IMG/VR virus record: IMGVR_UViG_3300032164_000003
Location: 1 to 64,000 of that record
Direction: 5' to 3' (one strand)
Source: a virus
DNA: 64,000 nt
A model generated the notes under the pieces. The model searched no databases and was not told the origin of the DNA. It was given only the letters and a program-made list of their open reading frames with translations. Below, piece by piece: positions 13,907 to 23,669 of this stretch. A program made the position numbers and the translations under genes. Numbering within the stretch: the first letter of the stretch is position 1; each line of letters opens with the position of its first letter.

Positions 13907-14455
13907 TTAAAGGCGCTCTGTCAATAACAGACTCCATTCAGTTGGATCTATTGGAGCGCCAAACATTGGGCGTTCGATTATATCTTCGTGATGAAACGAC
14001 TGTGTTGGGGTCATTGGCTTGTCTATCACTGGTTTTGTGTTTTCTGCATCTTCAACTATCTTATCTATCAGTTCCTGCGAAAATACATGGCGCTTTTCTC
14101 TATAAAAAGCAATAGACGGTTTTTGAAATTCACCCTTGTACAATGGTATTGCTAATGATATGCGGATCACACGTTGATTACGTGTAACTACTTCTGCATT
14201 GACTTGGATAACTCCTACAACTTCAACGAATGCCTTATGTGTATCTTCAAATCCACGAATATTCCCAAGCTGAAATGTTGGTGTAGATGGTAGATTGAAG
14301 TCTGTAAGAAAATCACTGGCAAACCCAATGGCCGCTTGTGTTATCTCGCCAATTTTGGTGTTCCTATTGTAACCTACACCGATAGGTACATCCGGCATCT
14401 CCGCTGGATCCCGGCTACGATCTACCGCTAGAACTTCTGACGCTTCGACGCGCAT
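13907..14455 (-). CDS. hypothetical virion-region protein starting MRVEAS, 182 aa
   Basis: No recognised domain. Its first ten residues, MRVEASEVLA, almost repeat those of the neighbouring upstream gene (MRVEASKVLA), although the remainders are unrelated. Similar R-[VI]-E-A motifs recur in other proteins of this block and of the right arm. It begins six bases after the preceding stop codon. Confidence 0.7.
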   Translation of the reverse strand: MRVEASEVLAVDRSRDPAEMPDVPIGVGYNRNTKIGEITQAAIGFASDFLTDFNLPSTPTFQLGNIRGFEDTHKAFVEVVGVIQVNAEVVTRNQRVIRISLAIPLYKGEFQKPSIAFYREKRHVFSQELIDKIVEDAENTKPVIDKPMTPTQSFHHEDIIERPMFGAPIDPTEWSLLLTERL

Positions 14456-14460
14456 GGTTT

Positions 14461-15057
14461 CTACCGATCATGCAAAAATTCTGGACCGTCTGGGCCTTCG
14501 TATTCCGGAGAACTTACATTAAATGCTGCCCCACATTGTGGACATTCCATATGAGTAGATGGGGGAAACATTGGCACATTGAACTTTGGATGCTGTGTGT
14601 CTAGATCATGCATAAAGGTATACCCACATTCTGGACAGGTTACCTGCTTCTTAGTCCTGAGCGCCTCTTTAGCGATGTCTCCGCCACTGTCCGTTCCATG
14701 TTGTTCTGCATCGTTAATTATATGACCCTCGTCAAGTCCCTCGGCTGTATAAGCTAGATATCCCTCGGTTAAGATTGATATTGCTTGCTCACGATCTTCA
14801 AATTGCTCCCGAAGATCTTTGGAGAATTCATCTACTATTTCATTTAATTCGTCTACTGCATCTTGCGTAGGCTTACCAGATGTAACATCTATAAAATAGG
14901 ACATCGGCATAATATCTTTTTTTGTTTTCTCCCACAGGGCATCTCGGTATTCTTCCCCAAATTGGTATCCCCACACAAAACATTGCTTGTGCGGGGCATA
15001 CGTGTATGGGGAACGTATACTAGTTTGTGCTAAAACTTTTGAGGCTTCAACACGCAT
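14461..15057 (-). CDS. zinc-ribbon protein starting MRVEAS, 198 aa
   Basis: Residues 2-10 match the neighbour at 13907-14455. The C-terminal third is a zinc ribbon: CPECGYTFMHD and, 25 residues on, CPQCGAAFNV. AAGGAA precedes ATG 15057. It also shares RTKKQV, and a 19-base identical DNA stretch, with the next upstream gene (14640-14658 versus 15602-15620). Function unknown; probably part of the virion-gene operon. Confidence 0.7.
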   Translation of the reverse strand: MRVEASKVLAQTSIRSPYTYAPHKQCFVWGYQFGEEYRDALWEKTKKDIMPMSYFIDVTSGKPTQDAVDELNEIVDEFSKDLREQFEDREQAISILTEGYLAYTAEGLDEGHIINDAEQHGTDSGGDIAKEALRTKKQVTCPECGYTFMHDLDTQHPKFNVPMFPPSTHMECPQCGAAFNVSSPEYEGPDGPEFLHDR

Positions 15058-15068
15058 TTTTAATTTCC

Positions 15069-16085
15069 TTACAATTTTTGGTTTTTGTCACGTTCAATAC
15101 TTTGCGTCAAGTCAGTATACCCACTTGCTTGATCACGCTCTTCATGGTGCGCTACTGCATCGTCGCTTTCTTCTTTTGCATAAATGCTTATATCAGTTTT
15201 TGCAAATCTGTCTTTATGTACCTCAAATACTCTAGCAAATTCCTCTGCTGACATTTCAAAAGTCCTACCATCAAATGTTTCCGTTAAAATCTCCATCCAC
15301 TGATCCCCCCACTCATCCTGCAATTCTTTCAAATAATTATCATCTTTATGGTAATCCATCTCCCATGTTTGTAAAATATCATAAGCTTCTTGCAAGCAGC
15401 TATCGCCTGAAGCGTGATACCTGTTTTGGTCTACATAAATAGCTGCTTGGTGTGGCCCATAACCTTGTACGTTAAAAACAATAGCTGCATGAACGGGATC
15501 TTCACTCCCTAAGTCAACGGTGCCTTCTCCGCCTACAAATATGGCCGCTTCAAGGATCCTTTCAAACTCTTCTATACCACCAGCGGTACCCCGCTGTGCT
15601 ATTACCTGCTTCTTAGTCCTACGTGCTGTTTTAATGATCTTAGCAACCTTTTCCAGATCCTTCTTTTTATACTGCTTGACCTGGAACGGGTCTAGCACAA
15701 CAAGGTATTCCTTGCTGTCAGGAATATAGTCTACGACAGAGCCGTACCGACCCTCATCCTCGACATAGACATGCTGGCCAATGTTGAACTTGACTTCCTT
15801 GGCAGCATGCAGGGCAGTAACTTGCTCTACATGATCTTCCCACGTAGTCGTGCCCTTTCTAATTCTGGCTAATTTGCCATTTTTGGCCAGCACAATTAAA
15901 TTCTTTAGCCATTTGGCTGCCTGGCCATCGCCAGAGAACTCAAACGCTTTTGTGTAAATTCCCAGGTCATCGACAGAGATGAACCCGCTGGGATTGGCTT
16001 CACAACGCTGCCGTGCTAGTACGCGCAGCCGTGGAGCCTGTTCCGCAACTAGCTTTTCAAATTCTACATTAGAAAGAACTCTCAT
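15069..16085 (-). CDS. hypothetical protein, 338 aa
   Basis: The start MRVLSNVEFEKLVAEQ (ATG 16085) is preferred because GGAGG lies nine bases before it; the upstream ATG at 16094 abuts the GGAGG. Residues about 95-150 (FNIGQHVYVEDEGRYGSVVDYI) look like a small beta-barrel (SH3/KOW-like) domain. The C-terminal half is acidic and soluble. No known family recognised. Confidence 0.7.
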   Translation of the reverse strand: MRVLSNVEFEKLVAEQAPRLRVLARQRCEANPSGFISVDDLGIYTKAFEFSGDGQAAKWLKNLIVLAKNGKLARIRKGTTTWEDHVEQVTALHAAKEVKFNIGQHVYVEDEGRYGSVVDYIPDSKEYLVVLDPFQVKQYKKKDLEKVAKIIKTARRTKKQVIAQRGTAGGIEEFERILEAAIFVGGEGTVDLGSEDPVHAAIVFNVQGYGPHQAAIYVDQNRYHASGDSCLQEAYDILQTWEMDYHKDDNYLKELQDEWGDQWMEILTETFDGRTFEMSAEEFARVFEVHKDRFAKTDISIYAKEESDDAVAHHEERDQASGYTDLTQSIERDKNQKL

Positions 16086-16103
16086 CGGGGTCATCCTCCG
16101 TAT

Positions 16104-16706
16104 TTAAACACTTTTCTGTGTTGGTTCCCTATAAATTTCGCTTTTGTCTGGCTGCTTTTCATCGTAGACGCTTACAGTATACCACCCTTCAGGATCAATC
16201 CATACTTCTACGGGCGCAGAGAGATCTGATACGGTATTTGTTTCAACAATCTTTTGTAAAACCATATCAACATCTACCCGATCTGGTTGTATACCAAACA
16301 CCTCTGCTGCCATGTCAGCCCAGTCTGTGTCAGACATTGATAAAATGGCATCGGACACGTTCGTTGGCCGCGTACTCTTCTGCGCGTTGTATGGATCGCC
16401 GTAGAACTCTGGCGAGAAGGAATGGCTATATGAAGCGGTGCGCCGTTGATTGAGCAAATCGACTGCATTAGCTAGATGAATCATTGCCATTGCTACATTT
16501 CGAACTTCTTGTACTTGACCAGGAAGTGGCCCACCTGTAGATACCCACTCGTGCATCTCAGAGATGCGGTCAACCAACTCAACAGATGCCTGCGCTAATT
16601 GTCCTGCCAATTCCTGCTGCGGGTAGGACTTTAACGCATTCTCTGCAAGAATGGCTACAGCTTCTGACGCTGTTATCAACTCGTTGTACATTACATCGAA
16701 GTCCAT
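16104..16706 (-). CDS. hypothetical helical protein, 200 aa
   Basis: Residues 1-90 are alpha-helical (MDFDVMYNELITASEAVAIL onward). The C-terminal part is more beta-like with VEVWIDPEGWYTVSVYDEKQ. AGGAG precedes ATG 16706. It lies in the same tightly packed minus-strand run; no homologue recognised. Confidence 0.7.
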   Translation of the reverse strand: MDFDVMYNELITASEAVAILAENALKSYPQQELAGQLAQASVELVDRISEMHEWVSTGGPLPGQVQEVRNVAMAMIHLANAVDLLNQRRTASYSHSFSPEFYGDPYNAQKSTRPTNVSDAILSMSDTDWADMAAEVFGIQPDRVDVDMVLQKIVETNTVSDLSAPVEVWIDPEGWYTVSVYDEKQPDKSEIYREPTQKSV

Positions 16707-16715
16707 AACTAGCTC

Positions 16716-18740
16716 CTACAATTGCCCTGTGGGAATAAGGGGCGCTTCACCTTCGCCTGGGGATGGTTCGCCTAGCTCCTCTTCCTCTCCCGGGGAGAAC
16801 TGCGCATATTCATCCTCAAGCCGTTTGAACTCCATCCGGGCTTCATCGCCCGTTTCAAACCGATTGGTCTGAACAAAGCCTTGCTCACTCTCATAAAGAA
16901 TTGCTCCGCCAAGAACTTCTGTGCCCGTTTCGCTCATAATGTTCATTGGTGGATCAAACGTGACTAGACTATAGACTCCGAAATACTCATCTCCTATTGT
17001 TTCATCGGCAAACCCATTGGCCCATTGGCTGTAGATAAATTCATCTACATTGTCACTGAACTTTCCAGGACCACCCGGTTGGCTGGTAATCGTACGCGAA
17101 TTCTCATCTATGCCACCAATATCTTGTGCGCGAATTACCTTAGCGCGTTTCACAGTGGTATCGGTTGCGTCGAAGGCAATACGAAGTGCCCTAGGCATCA
17201 GACTTGCTGCAACCGGTGCTGGGGCTGACTCTGGAACAGGCTCTGCTGGCGCAGACATTGGAACCTGCGGTGCCGGTGCCACTGGAGCCGGGGCTGCTAC
17301 AGGTTGCTGCTGTTGCGGTTCAGTTACATCCTGTGGTACGGCGATCTCGTCAAAGATCTTCTGGCGTGCATCCTGGTTAACGATCCGTTCAACCTCGGCA
17401 GTTGCCGCCTGTGCAAGCTGTTGAGACACTTCTTTTATAGCTTGTTCAATGAAAGCCATTGTCTGTTCTGGGCTAGCTGATGTTTTCGACTTCATTGCGG
17501 CGAGCAGTTTGGTTTGAGTCAAGATCCAACGTTTAGCTTCGGAGCTAAACATGTTGGGGAATGCAGATTGTGCTTCAATACGCATATTACCCTCTATCTT
17601 TTCTAGGGTCCTCGTGTCGTACTTCTGACCCCGGCCTAATCCTAGTCCAACACCGTTCTGTGCGAAGCAATTTGGGCACATGTTGGCCCATGGACCCATA
17701 CGAGTTGCACCATCGACCCACCAAGGTTGATCTGCGATGGGCGCTCCACAAATATCACACTGCTCCGGAGCGGAACCCACCCACTTTTTTACCGGAAGGG
17801 CCTCTACTCGTAAAGATGCTCTCCAACGGTCTTGTCCTGGATCTTTGTTAATACTATCTTCCGGGGAGGCTTCATCTAGCTGCTGCTTGGCGGAGAAATC
17901 CGTTTTTACAGTGCCCCCCGCTGCTAACTTAGTGGCCTCTTCGAGAGCCTGCTGATATATGGACTGGTTCCAGCTTGGATCCATAACTTCGTATGTCCTA
18001 ATTGGATAACCAGCAACTTCCCATATGATATAAGCGTTCTTCCACTTGCTCCAAGAAATGGTAAGCTCTTTCTTAGCCACATGCCTGGAGTACTTATCTA
18101 TACCTCTGGTTTCTGCACCGTACTCAGCATCGATGGCATCGTCAGCGTCATCCCACAGTTCGTAGTTTTCGATTAGTGGTAGCTTCAGTCCGTGGTCTTC
18201 GTGATCGTCACTCCAGGAAACTCCGTGCCCCATGGACTGCATTGCAAGGTACCAACCAAAGGACTTTTCATCTTCGGCAGACCACGTCGTTAGGTCTGCT
18301 TGTTCTTGACCCTGACCAAGCTCTAGCTGCTCGCTTCCGAACCCGGGCGGCCTGAACGTGTCGAGGTTAACACCATTGGTTGTCTCTATGGTCTTCTTTA
18401 AATCCTCTGCAATCATGTAAGCTTTTTGAGGAACCTCTGGCATGACCTCGGTGATCTCTGTACCAGAGAGGTGACCACTAAGTCCACGCTCGTCCATCTT
18501 GTCCGCCCAGCAGGTTGCCCATAGCGCACGTGCCATGCCTTCAATTAGATAGCTGGAAGCGGTGACGCGGAGAGATCCTTCACTCTTCTTAGTCTCCGTC
18601 CGCTTCTTGGAAGGAGACATCTTGTGGTACCAGATTGACCCTACTGTAGAATCAACCTGCTCTTGAGAATAACTTGGATTCTTCTCTTTTACTTCCTTAG
18701 TCATTCTATCCCAAAATTCCTTGGGCGGTTTGGATGGCAT
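16716..18740 (-). CDS. multidomain zinc-ribbon protein, possible processed polyprotein, 674 aa
   Basis: N-terminal 50 residues (PPKEFWDRMTKEVKEKNPSY) resemble the short domain found on phage proteins that begin with a similar 'KEFWDRM..V' helix pair. A four-cysteine ribbon lies at about 328-358 (CDICGAP, CPNCFA), then helices and a Pro/Ala-rich linker (about 475-512). Three R-[VI]-[ET]-A motifs (LRVT-A near 58, LRVEA near 310-314, MRIEA near 386-390) fall at domain borders, suggesting proteolytic maturation sites. AGAGG precedes ATG 18740. The upstream neighbour is a homing endonuclease. Confidence 0.72.
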   Translation of the reverse strand: MPSKPPKEFWDRMTKEVKEKNPSYSQEQVDSTVGSIWYHKMSPSKKRTETKKSEGSLRVTASSYLIEGMARALWATCWADKMDERGLSGHLSGTEITEVMPEVPQKAYMIAEDLKKTIETTNGVNLDTFRPPGFGSEQLELGQGQEQADLTTWSAEDEKSFGWYLAMQSMGHGVSWSDDHEDHGLKLPLIENYELWDDADDAIDAEYGAETRGIDKYSRHVAKKELTISWSKWKNAYIIWEVAGYPIRTYEVMDPSWNQSIYQQALEEATKLAAGGTVKTDFSAKQQLDEASPEDSINKDPGQDRWRASLRVEALPVKKWVGSAPEQCDICGAPIADQPWWVDGATRMGPWANMCPNCFAQNGVGLGLGRGQKYDTRTLEKIEGNMRIEAQSAFPNMFSSEAKRWILTQTKLLAAMKSKTSASPEQTMAFIEQAIKEVSQQLAQAATAEVERIVNQDARQKIFDEIAVPQDVTEPQQQQPVAAPAPVAPAPQVPMSAPAEPVPESAPAPVAASLMPRALRIAFDATDTTVKRAKVIRAQDIGGIDENSRTITSQPGGPGKFSDNVDEFIYSQWANGFADETIGDEYFGVYSLVTFDPPMNIMSETGTEVLGGAILYESEQGFVQTNRFETGDEARMEFKRLEDEYAQFSPGEEEELGEPSPGEGEAPLIPTGQL

Positions 18741-18741
18741 T

Positions 18742-19743
18742 TTATACCTCTTTTATAGCATGCTTCAAATTTGTGTATCTTTGTGCACGATAATGCATAG
18801 TGCAAAGATTTTTGGCCAAACATTTATGTTCACAGCCTGGAATAGTGCAATGACTTGGCTGAATGTGACATTTTAGTTCTTTGCCTTTCGCAGACATGTA
18901 TTTGTCGTACTTTCTAGTTAATCGCATTCCAGTGGAATCTTTGTATATATAATTACAAATTCTTAAGGCATCACCATGTCCAAAACCCAATTGATAAATA
19001 CTGCTCGTAGTAGATATACAGCCACCATACGCAAGATTACATCGTTGTAATTCTTTCAATACATTATTTAAGAATTTCTTTGATGCAGATGCAATGCTAA
19101 GTGTCAGATATCCATCTTTTTCAGACCGACTAATGCATCCGTCTCCTTCTACGACGCCACGCAGAAAATGACTGAACGTCTTATTGGACACACAACTTGG
19201 AATAAATTCCTTCCCGGACTTTTTTCCCGGTGAAAAGCCTAACTTGACAAGACGATTAACTGCATCCTGTCTAAATTGTATGTGATACGCAGCCTTCGCA
19301 ATATATTTTGTGTTTTTCATGGGGCCGCTTTGAGTCACAGATATCTTATTTTTGTACTTTGTTTTTTCTTTCATTATATCTATTATTTCTTTATCTGTAA
19401 TACCTAATGCCACACTATTCCTTTTGGACACATGACCATCTGCCATTATCCATCCAAGGAACCAACTTCTAAACGGCGCATCTTTATTTAGAAATGAAAG
19501 ATCGTACGCACCAAGTTCCCGGCCCTTGTTTATACATGATCTGGAACAATACACACGTTCATTATATTTGCTTTTTAGCACTGTGAACGTTTTATGACAA
19601 CATGAACATTCTTTAGTTGTCCTTCCTAATCTAGACACCTCCTCCCCGAAGCACTGTTTGGAACAATACTTAGGTTTCTGCGACAGCCAGGCCTGGAAAA
19701 TCTTACCACAGTTCTGGCATGTAATATTTGTTTTAATTCCCAC
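18742..19743 (-). CDS. free-standing LAGLIDADG homing endonuclease
   Basis: 333 residues. Two LAGLIDADG helices: WFLGWIMADGHV (about 93-104) and FLRGVVEGDGCI (about 195-206). The N-terminus has two CxxC zinc fingers (CQNCGKIF, CSKQC; CSCCHKTF, CSRSC) and the C-terminus another Cys/His group (CTIPGCEHKC...CTMHY). Such enzymes cut intron- or intein-less alleles and spread themselves or neighbours. It is wedged with no gap between two genes: GTG 19743 directly follows the TAA of the gene before and the end is one base from the next ATG. No ribosome-binding site is seen. AT-rich compared with neighbours, so probably a recent insertion. Confidence 0.9.
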   Translation of the reverse strand: MGIKTNITCQNCGKIFQAWLSQKPKYCSKQCFGEEVSRLGRTTKECSCCHKTFTVLKSKYNERVYCSRSCINKGRELGAYDLSFLNKDAPFRSWFLGWIMADGHVSKRNSVALGITDKEIIDIMKEKTKYKNKISVTQSGPMKNTKYIAKAAYHIQFRQDAVNRLVKLGFSPGKKSGKEFIPSCVSNKTFSHFLRGVVEGDGCISRSEKDGYLTLSIASASKKFLNNVLKELQRCNLAYGGCISTTSSIYQLGFGHGDALRICNYIYKDSTGMRLTRKYDKYMSAKGKELKCHIQPSHCTIPGCEHKCLAKNLCTMHYRAQRYTNLKHAIKEV

Positions 19744-20511
19744 TTACTTTGACTTTTTGTTATCTTTGCGGGTTGTATAATCCTTCACGAGTTCTTTCGC
19801 AAAATTTAAATCTCCGTACGATTCTGCGTAGTAATTCTCAAGTAGCTTCTTTTCCTTCTCTACACTGTACATTCCAAGCTCTTTGCCAGCGACCAAGCGC
19901 TTCTGGTTTCCGATCTGGACAAACGCGTTGCCGTAATCGTCGAACCGCAAGATGCGTCCAGGACCGTACGGAGTGTTTGCGATATCTCCAGCCTTTAGAT
20001 CGCCTTCATCGGCCTTTACTTCGATGTCATCGTTGTTCCGATAAAGAAGCAGGCCATCTTCACTGCGCTTCAATGTCCAGATCTCGTTCACAGTGGAATC
20101 AACGGCACGCTTATATATACCGGTTCCAATAGCTACGAATTCCGGGGGGATGTCGTTCATGCTCTTGATTGGGATAGATTCGGTAGCTGGGGCTAGACTA
20201 ATCAGGACGATTCCCTGGTCGGAATCCACCTGAGCCATGTCCCATTCAATTTCGTGTGTTGGATACGTCTTGGCGACGAGGGTAACCAAATCTTCCTCTG
20301 CTGGATGCCCTAACTGCGTGTCAAAGCGTACCGCTGCCGTAAATCTACCTGCCGTGCTTTTGGCATCGGTTGCGATTTGCAAGTCTGCCCGGTAACCGCG
20401 CTTAGCCAGTGCTGCCTTTAGTGTTGATACAAACTGGGTAGCTACCTCAGTCTTGTCAACGTTCAGGCGGTGGCTGATCTTCTGAAGCTTCTTTAGATTG
20501 GCGATACTCAT
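19744..20511 (-). CDS. hypothetical protein, 255 aa
   Basis: Begins MSIANLKKLQKISHRLNVDK. The central part has a KOW/SH3-like stretch (AGDIANTPYGPGRILRFDDYGNAFVQIG), like that in the 15069-16085 product. AAGGAG lies nine bases before ATG 20511. It is the gene into whose 3' edge the homing endonuclease has inserted. No function assigned. Confidence 0.7.
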   Translation of the reverse strand: MSIANLKKLQKISHRLNVDKTEVATQFVSTLKAALAKRGYRADLQIATDAKSTAGRFTAAVRFDTQLGHPAEEDLVTLVAKTYPTHEIEWDMAQVDSDQGIVLISLAPATESIPIKSMNDIPPEFVAIGTGIYKRAVDSTVNEIWTLKRSEDGLLLYRNNDDIEVKADEGDLKAGDIANTPYGPGRILRFDDYGNAFVQIGNQKRLVAGKELGMYSVEKEKKLLENYYAESYGDLNFAKELVKDYTTRKDNKKSK

Positions 20512-20526
20512 TTTACACGTCTCCTT

Positions 20527-20543
20527 CTCAATTTTTTATTGAG
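20527..20543 (-). other. hairpin before the 255-aa gene
   Basis: CTCAAT-loop-ATTGAG, followed four bases on by the Shine-Dalgarno AAGGAG. It could end part of the incoming transcripts or affect translation; without a following T run it is not a typical terminator. Confidence 0.4.
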
Positions 20544-20585
20544 GTTTTTACTTTCAAACTGTTACTGGAAAAAGAAAGGGCGGGA

Positions 20586-21080
20586 TTACTTTGTTCTTGG
20601 AATCCTGCTAAACAACTTTGCCGGCCTATTTTTCTTACGTTTCTTGGCATATGTATCTTTACGTTTTCCCGCCGCATTATTTGCCATGAAGGCTAAATAA
20701 TCTGGGCCACAGTATTTCGCTATGATTGAATAGAAGTATGGGATTGATACACCGAGCGCGCCGCACTGTGCTTTTATGCTTCCGTACTGTCGTGTTGTTT
20801 CCTTGAGGATGTCTACAATGTCCATCTTGAACTTGCGTTCCAAGGATATTATTTTTCTTGGTTTTTTCTGGAAACATTCGCGGCAGCACCAAAGATAGGG
20901 GCGTAGCATTCTTTGGATACTTACATTCTGTATTGGTTTTCCACAAACTGCGCAAGTCAAAACCTCGCGACCTGCTTTTATCCAATCCTGCAGAAGCTTG
21001 TTTTCAATTTGCAGCCAATCTATGTTCGTTTCGATGTGTCGTTCAACAGCATCGTTGTCGTACGCACTACTATATAGCAT
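20586..21080 (-). CDS. zinc-ribbon/HTH-like small protein, 164 aa
   Basis: A treble-clef or ribbon type Cys set (CAVCGKPI at about 43, CCRECFQKK at about 69) is followed by a helix-turn-helix-like part (QYGSIKAQCGALGVSIPYFYSII) and a very basic tail. TTGGAG precedes ATG 21080. The make-up suggests DNA binding, perhaps a small regulator placed after the ribonucleotide reductase and sigma-like genes. Confidence 0.72.
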   Translation of the reverse strand: MLYSSAYDNDAVERHIETNIDWLQIENKLLQDWIKAGREVLTCAVCGKPIQNVSIQRMLRPYLWCCRECFQKKPRKIISLERKFKMDIVDILKETTRQYGSIKAQCGALGVSIPYFYSIIAKYCGPDYLAFMANNAAGKRKDTYAKKRKKNRPAKLFSRIPRTK

Positions 21081-21097
21081 AGTTTACTCCAAATTGT

Positions 21098-21382
21098 TTA
21101 ACTTATGTTGTCGTATTCTTCCGTTTTCGTAAGCGTATTTGATCCTTGGCGCAGCTTAAATATAGCACTTTCGTAGATTTTTGTTATCTCCTCTATGGAA
21201 AGTCCTTCAATTTCAGCTATTTCTTGAAAAGAGAGTTTCGCGCCAGTAAATTCGAGTTGTTCTGCGAGGACCCAGAAACAGCGATTATATCTAGAGTTGC
21301 AGACGTACCAATCACATACGGTGCAGTCACAAGGCAGGAGCGGTAATGTCATGCGTCGTAAAACGCATTTATGCACAAACAT
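21098..21382 (-). CDS. sigma-region-4-like HTH protein, 94 aa
   Basis: The frame can be read back to 21538, but that would overlap the reductase by about 150 bases, so I start at ATG 21382 (MFVHKCVLRR), a few bases after the reductase stop. The product has a Cys-rich front (CDCTVCDWYVC) and a C-terminal helix-turn-helix of sigma-70 region 4 type (LSFQEIAEIEGLSIEEITKI). It may be a small transcription regulator. Confidence 0.68.
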   Translation of the reverse strand: MFVHKCVLRRMTLPLLPCDCTVCDWYVCNSRYNRCFWVLAEQLEFTGAKLSFQEIAEIEGLSIEEITKIYESAIFKLRQGSNTLTKTEEYDNIS

Positions 21383-21386
21383 GGCG

Positions 21387-23663
21387 CTATCCGCATTTGC
21401 TGTACCCACAGGAGGCGCATTCTGTACAGCCACTGGCTTGATACAGAACTTCCCCGCACTCTGGGCATAGCTCCCCGCTAATCTCTGGAGGGATTGTTTG
21501 TTTTGATCGCTTTGGTCGGTCTTCGTAAGTTTCATCACGTTCTAAGAACTCCGAGAATCCCTCGTAGTTGTCTTTGAATTGTTGTAGTACATAGGCAACC
21601 GCGTCAGGGACCGATTTTACGGATCTGCCGTTGTCGAATATAGGGTTTGACTTATGGCCTGCCAAATGGCCGATGAGTGTCTCGACAGGAATTCCGTGTT
21701 TTAGGGAATGGGAAATTAACCTACCTTCTGCCTCTACATGCGTTGCAATTTCAGATCCCGCCTTACTTATGTGTATGAATGTTTCACGAATGCCATAGGG
21801 ATCTTCGTTTACTGTTATGTACGCCTTGCCCCCGGGGGTATTTATCTTGAAGGTGGCCCCGAATAGCACACGCGGCCGGTCGCGCGTAGCTGGTCGCGCG
21901 GTAGTAAGCTCTTTTGAAATCTGCTCTACCTCTTCCTGTATCTCTTTTTGTTCTTTTACTAGGACTTCTGATTGGCGGCTACCACTTCTATATACTGTAA
22001 TTGACTTGCACCCTGTACGATATGCCAATCTAAATATATTCGATACCTCTTCAACTGTAGCGCTGTGTGGCAGGTTTACAGTTTTACTTACACTTTCATC
22101 GAGATATTTCTGGATGCGTCCCTGAACGGCAACGTGTGCTTCGGGGCTTATTTCTAGGGCGGTCTTGGCGTATGGTGGAAGATCATCTCCGAACTTTTCT
22201 AGCATAAAGTGACGCATCTTATGCGTCCCGAAGCTGTCATTACGTGTATATTCCCATTGGAATACTGGTTCTATTCCGCTGGACACTTGATTGCATATCA
22301 TTGAGATCGTACCAGTCGGCGGGGCAGTGAGTAGAAAACCGTTTCTTCTTTCTATACTGTTTTCTTTAAGATCCGCAGGAATCCCACGGACAGATCCCAG
22401 GTGCTCGGAAGTAAGACTGGCGGTTGACTTGATCAGCCCAAATATGTCATCGATAAGTTCCAAACTGTGTTTACTGCCATACTCTGTACCAAGCTTCAGC
22501 ATAAGATCATGCAACCCCATTGTGCCCAAACCAATAGGGCGCATCTTTAGTGTCATACGCTCTATTTCTGGAAGCGGGTAATTATTAATATCTATGACGT
22601 TATCAAGGAAGCGAATTCCAAGACGCGTCAACACACATAACTTTTCTGTATCTAACCTAACCGGATCCTGCATGATGCAAGTAGCCAAATTTATAGAGGC
22701 CAAATTACATGAACTATAATTGTGCAGCGGAAGTTCGGAACATGGATTTACCAACAATTTCCCGTACTTACCATGCACCACATCATCTTTATCTAACCTG
22801 TCCTGAAATATAATACCAGGCTCGCCGTTTCTATGAGAGTGACCAATTAGTACATCCCATATTTCCTTAGCTCGTATTGTTTTAGATTCTTTTGCTTTTG
22901 GATGGGACAATGTTATATTCTTATCAACTTCAACAGCGAGCAAAAATTCATCTGTTACAAATACTGACAAATTGAAATTGGATAACTCACCTTCTTTTTC
23001 TTTACACGTAATAAATTTCAGAATGTCTGGATGGTCCACACGCAAGCCGGCGAGCAGCGCTGCCCGCCTTGCGCCACCCTGCTTTACCTGATTTCCTGTC
23101 TCATTGAATACTTTAAGGAAGGAGATTGGGCCGCTGGACACTCCGCCGCGATTACCCACGGGGGAGCCCTCTGGTCGCAGATCGGACAACTCCAATCCGC
23201 AGCCTCCTCCCTTTTGGCTAATGATCGCTACGTGTTTTACAACATCAAAGATCCCTTCCATTGTGTCCGGAACTCGTATGGCGAAACAACTAGACAACAT
23301 TCCGCCCAATCCCGCATTCATCAATGTCGGAGTTGCCGGCATGAAGGACAGATCACACATTGCATCGTAGTAAACACGTGCAGCGTCACTCCACTCTTTT
23401 GATACATCGACAAACGGGAATTGTGCATTTACATCTACGGTCAGTCCACGTCGAAGAAATACACGTTCTGCTACATTTTCCCAAGGATGAAAGTGCTTTT
23501 GATAGTCTACCGGGAGCGCGTTATTTATTATTAGTTTATCTATTACATCCGGAATAGAGCAGACACGCGCAACTCGCAAGAATACGTCTTCTGGTTTACT
23601 TTCGTCCGGAGCGTAATACTTGGATTGTAGAATGTGCGTAGCTAGTTGATTAAGAGCGGTCAT
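21387..23663 (-). CDS. nrdJ: class II (B12-dependent) ribonucleotide reductase
   Basis: 758 residues. Makes deoxyribonucleotides from ribonucleotides. Visible marks: the ATP-type start, PATPTLMNAG, SSCFAIRVPD with the active-site Cys, QKGGGCGLELSDLRPEG, NPCSELPLHNYSSCNLASINL with the catalytic N-x-C-x-E, and TAPPTGTISMICNQ. The C-terminus has a TSCPD-type domain and a Cys cluster CPECGEVLYQASGCTECASC, which class II enzymes use to regenerate the active site. No small-subunit nrdB is present, as expected for this class. The gene begins six bases after the Rad50-like gene. Confidence 0.93.
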   Translation of the reverse strand: MTALNQLATHILQSKYYAPDESKPEDVFLRVARVCSIPDVIDKLIINNALPVDYQKHFHPWENVAERVFLRRGLTVDVNAQFPFVDVSKEWSDAARVYYDAMCDLSFMPATPTLMNAGLGGMLSSCFAIRVPDTMEGIFDVVKHVAIISQKGGGCGLELSDLRPEGSPVGNRGGVSSGPISFLKVFNETGNQVKQGGARRAALLAGLRVDHPDILKFITCKEKEGELSNFNLSVFVTDEFLLAVEVDKNITLSHPKAKESKTIRAKEIWDVLIGHSHRNGEPGIIFQDRLDKDDVVHGKYGKLLVNPCSELPLHNYSSCNLASINLATCIMQDPVRLDTEKLCVLTRLGIRFLDNVIDINNYPLPEIERMTLKMRPIGLGTMGLHDLMLKLGTEYGSKHSLELIDDIFGLIKSTASLTSEHLGSVRGIPADLKENSIERRNGFLLTAPPTGTISMICNQVSSGIEPVFQWEYTRNDSFGTHKMRHFMLEKFGDDLPPYAKTALEISPEAHVAVQGRIQKYLDESVSKTVNLPHSATVEEVSNIFRLAYRTGCKSITVYRSGSRQSEVLVKEQKEIQEEVEQISKELTTARPATRDRPRVLFGATFKINTPGGKAYITVNEDPYGIRETFIHISKAGSEIATHVEAEGRLISHSLKHGIPVETLIGHLAGHKSNPIFDNGRSVKSVPDAVAYVLQQFKDNYEGFSEFLERDETYEDRPKRSKQTIPPEISGELCPECGEVLYQASGCTECASCGYSKCG

Positions 23664-23669
23664 ATAATC

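Noticed and set aside
21383-21538. N-terminal extension of the sigma-region-4-like gene
   Set aside because: It would overlap the ribonucleotide reductase end by about 150 bases in another frame, where the zinc-type Cys cluster of the reductase is clearly coding.
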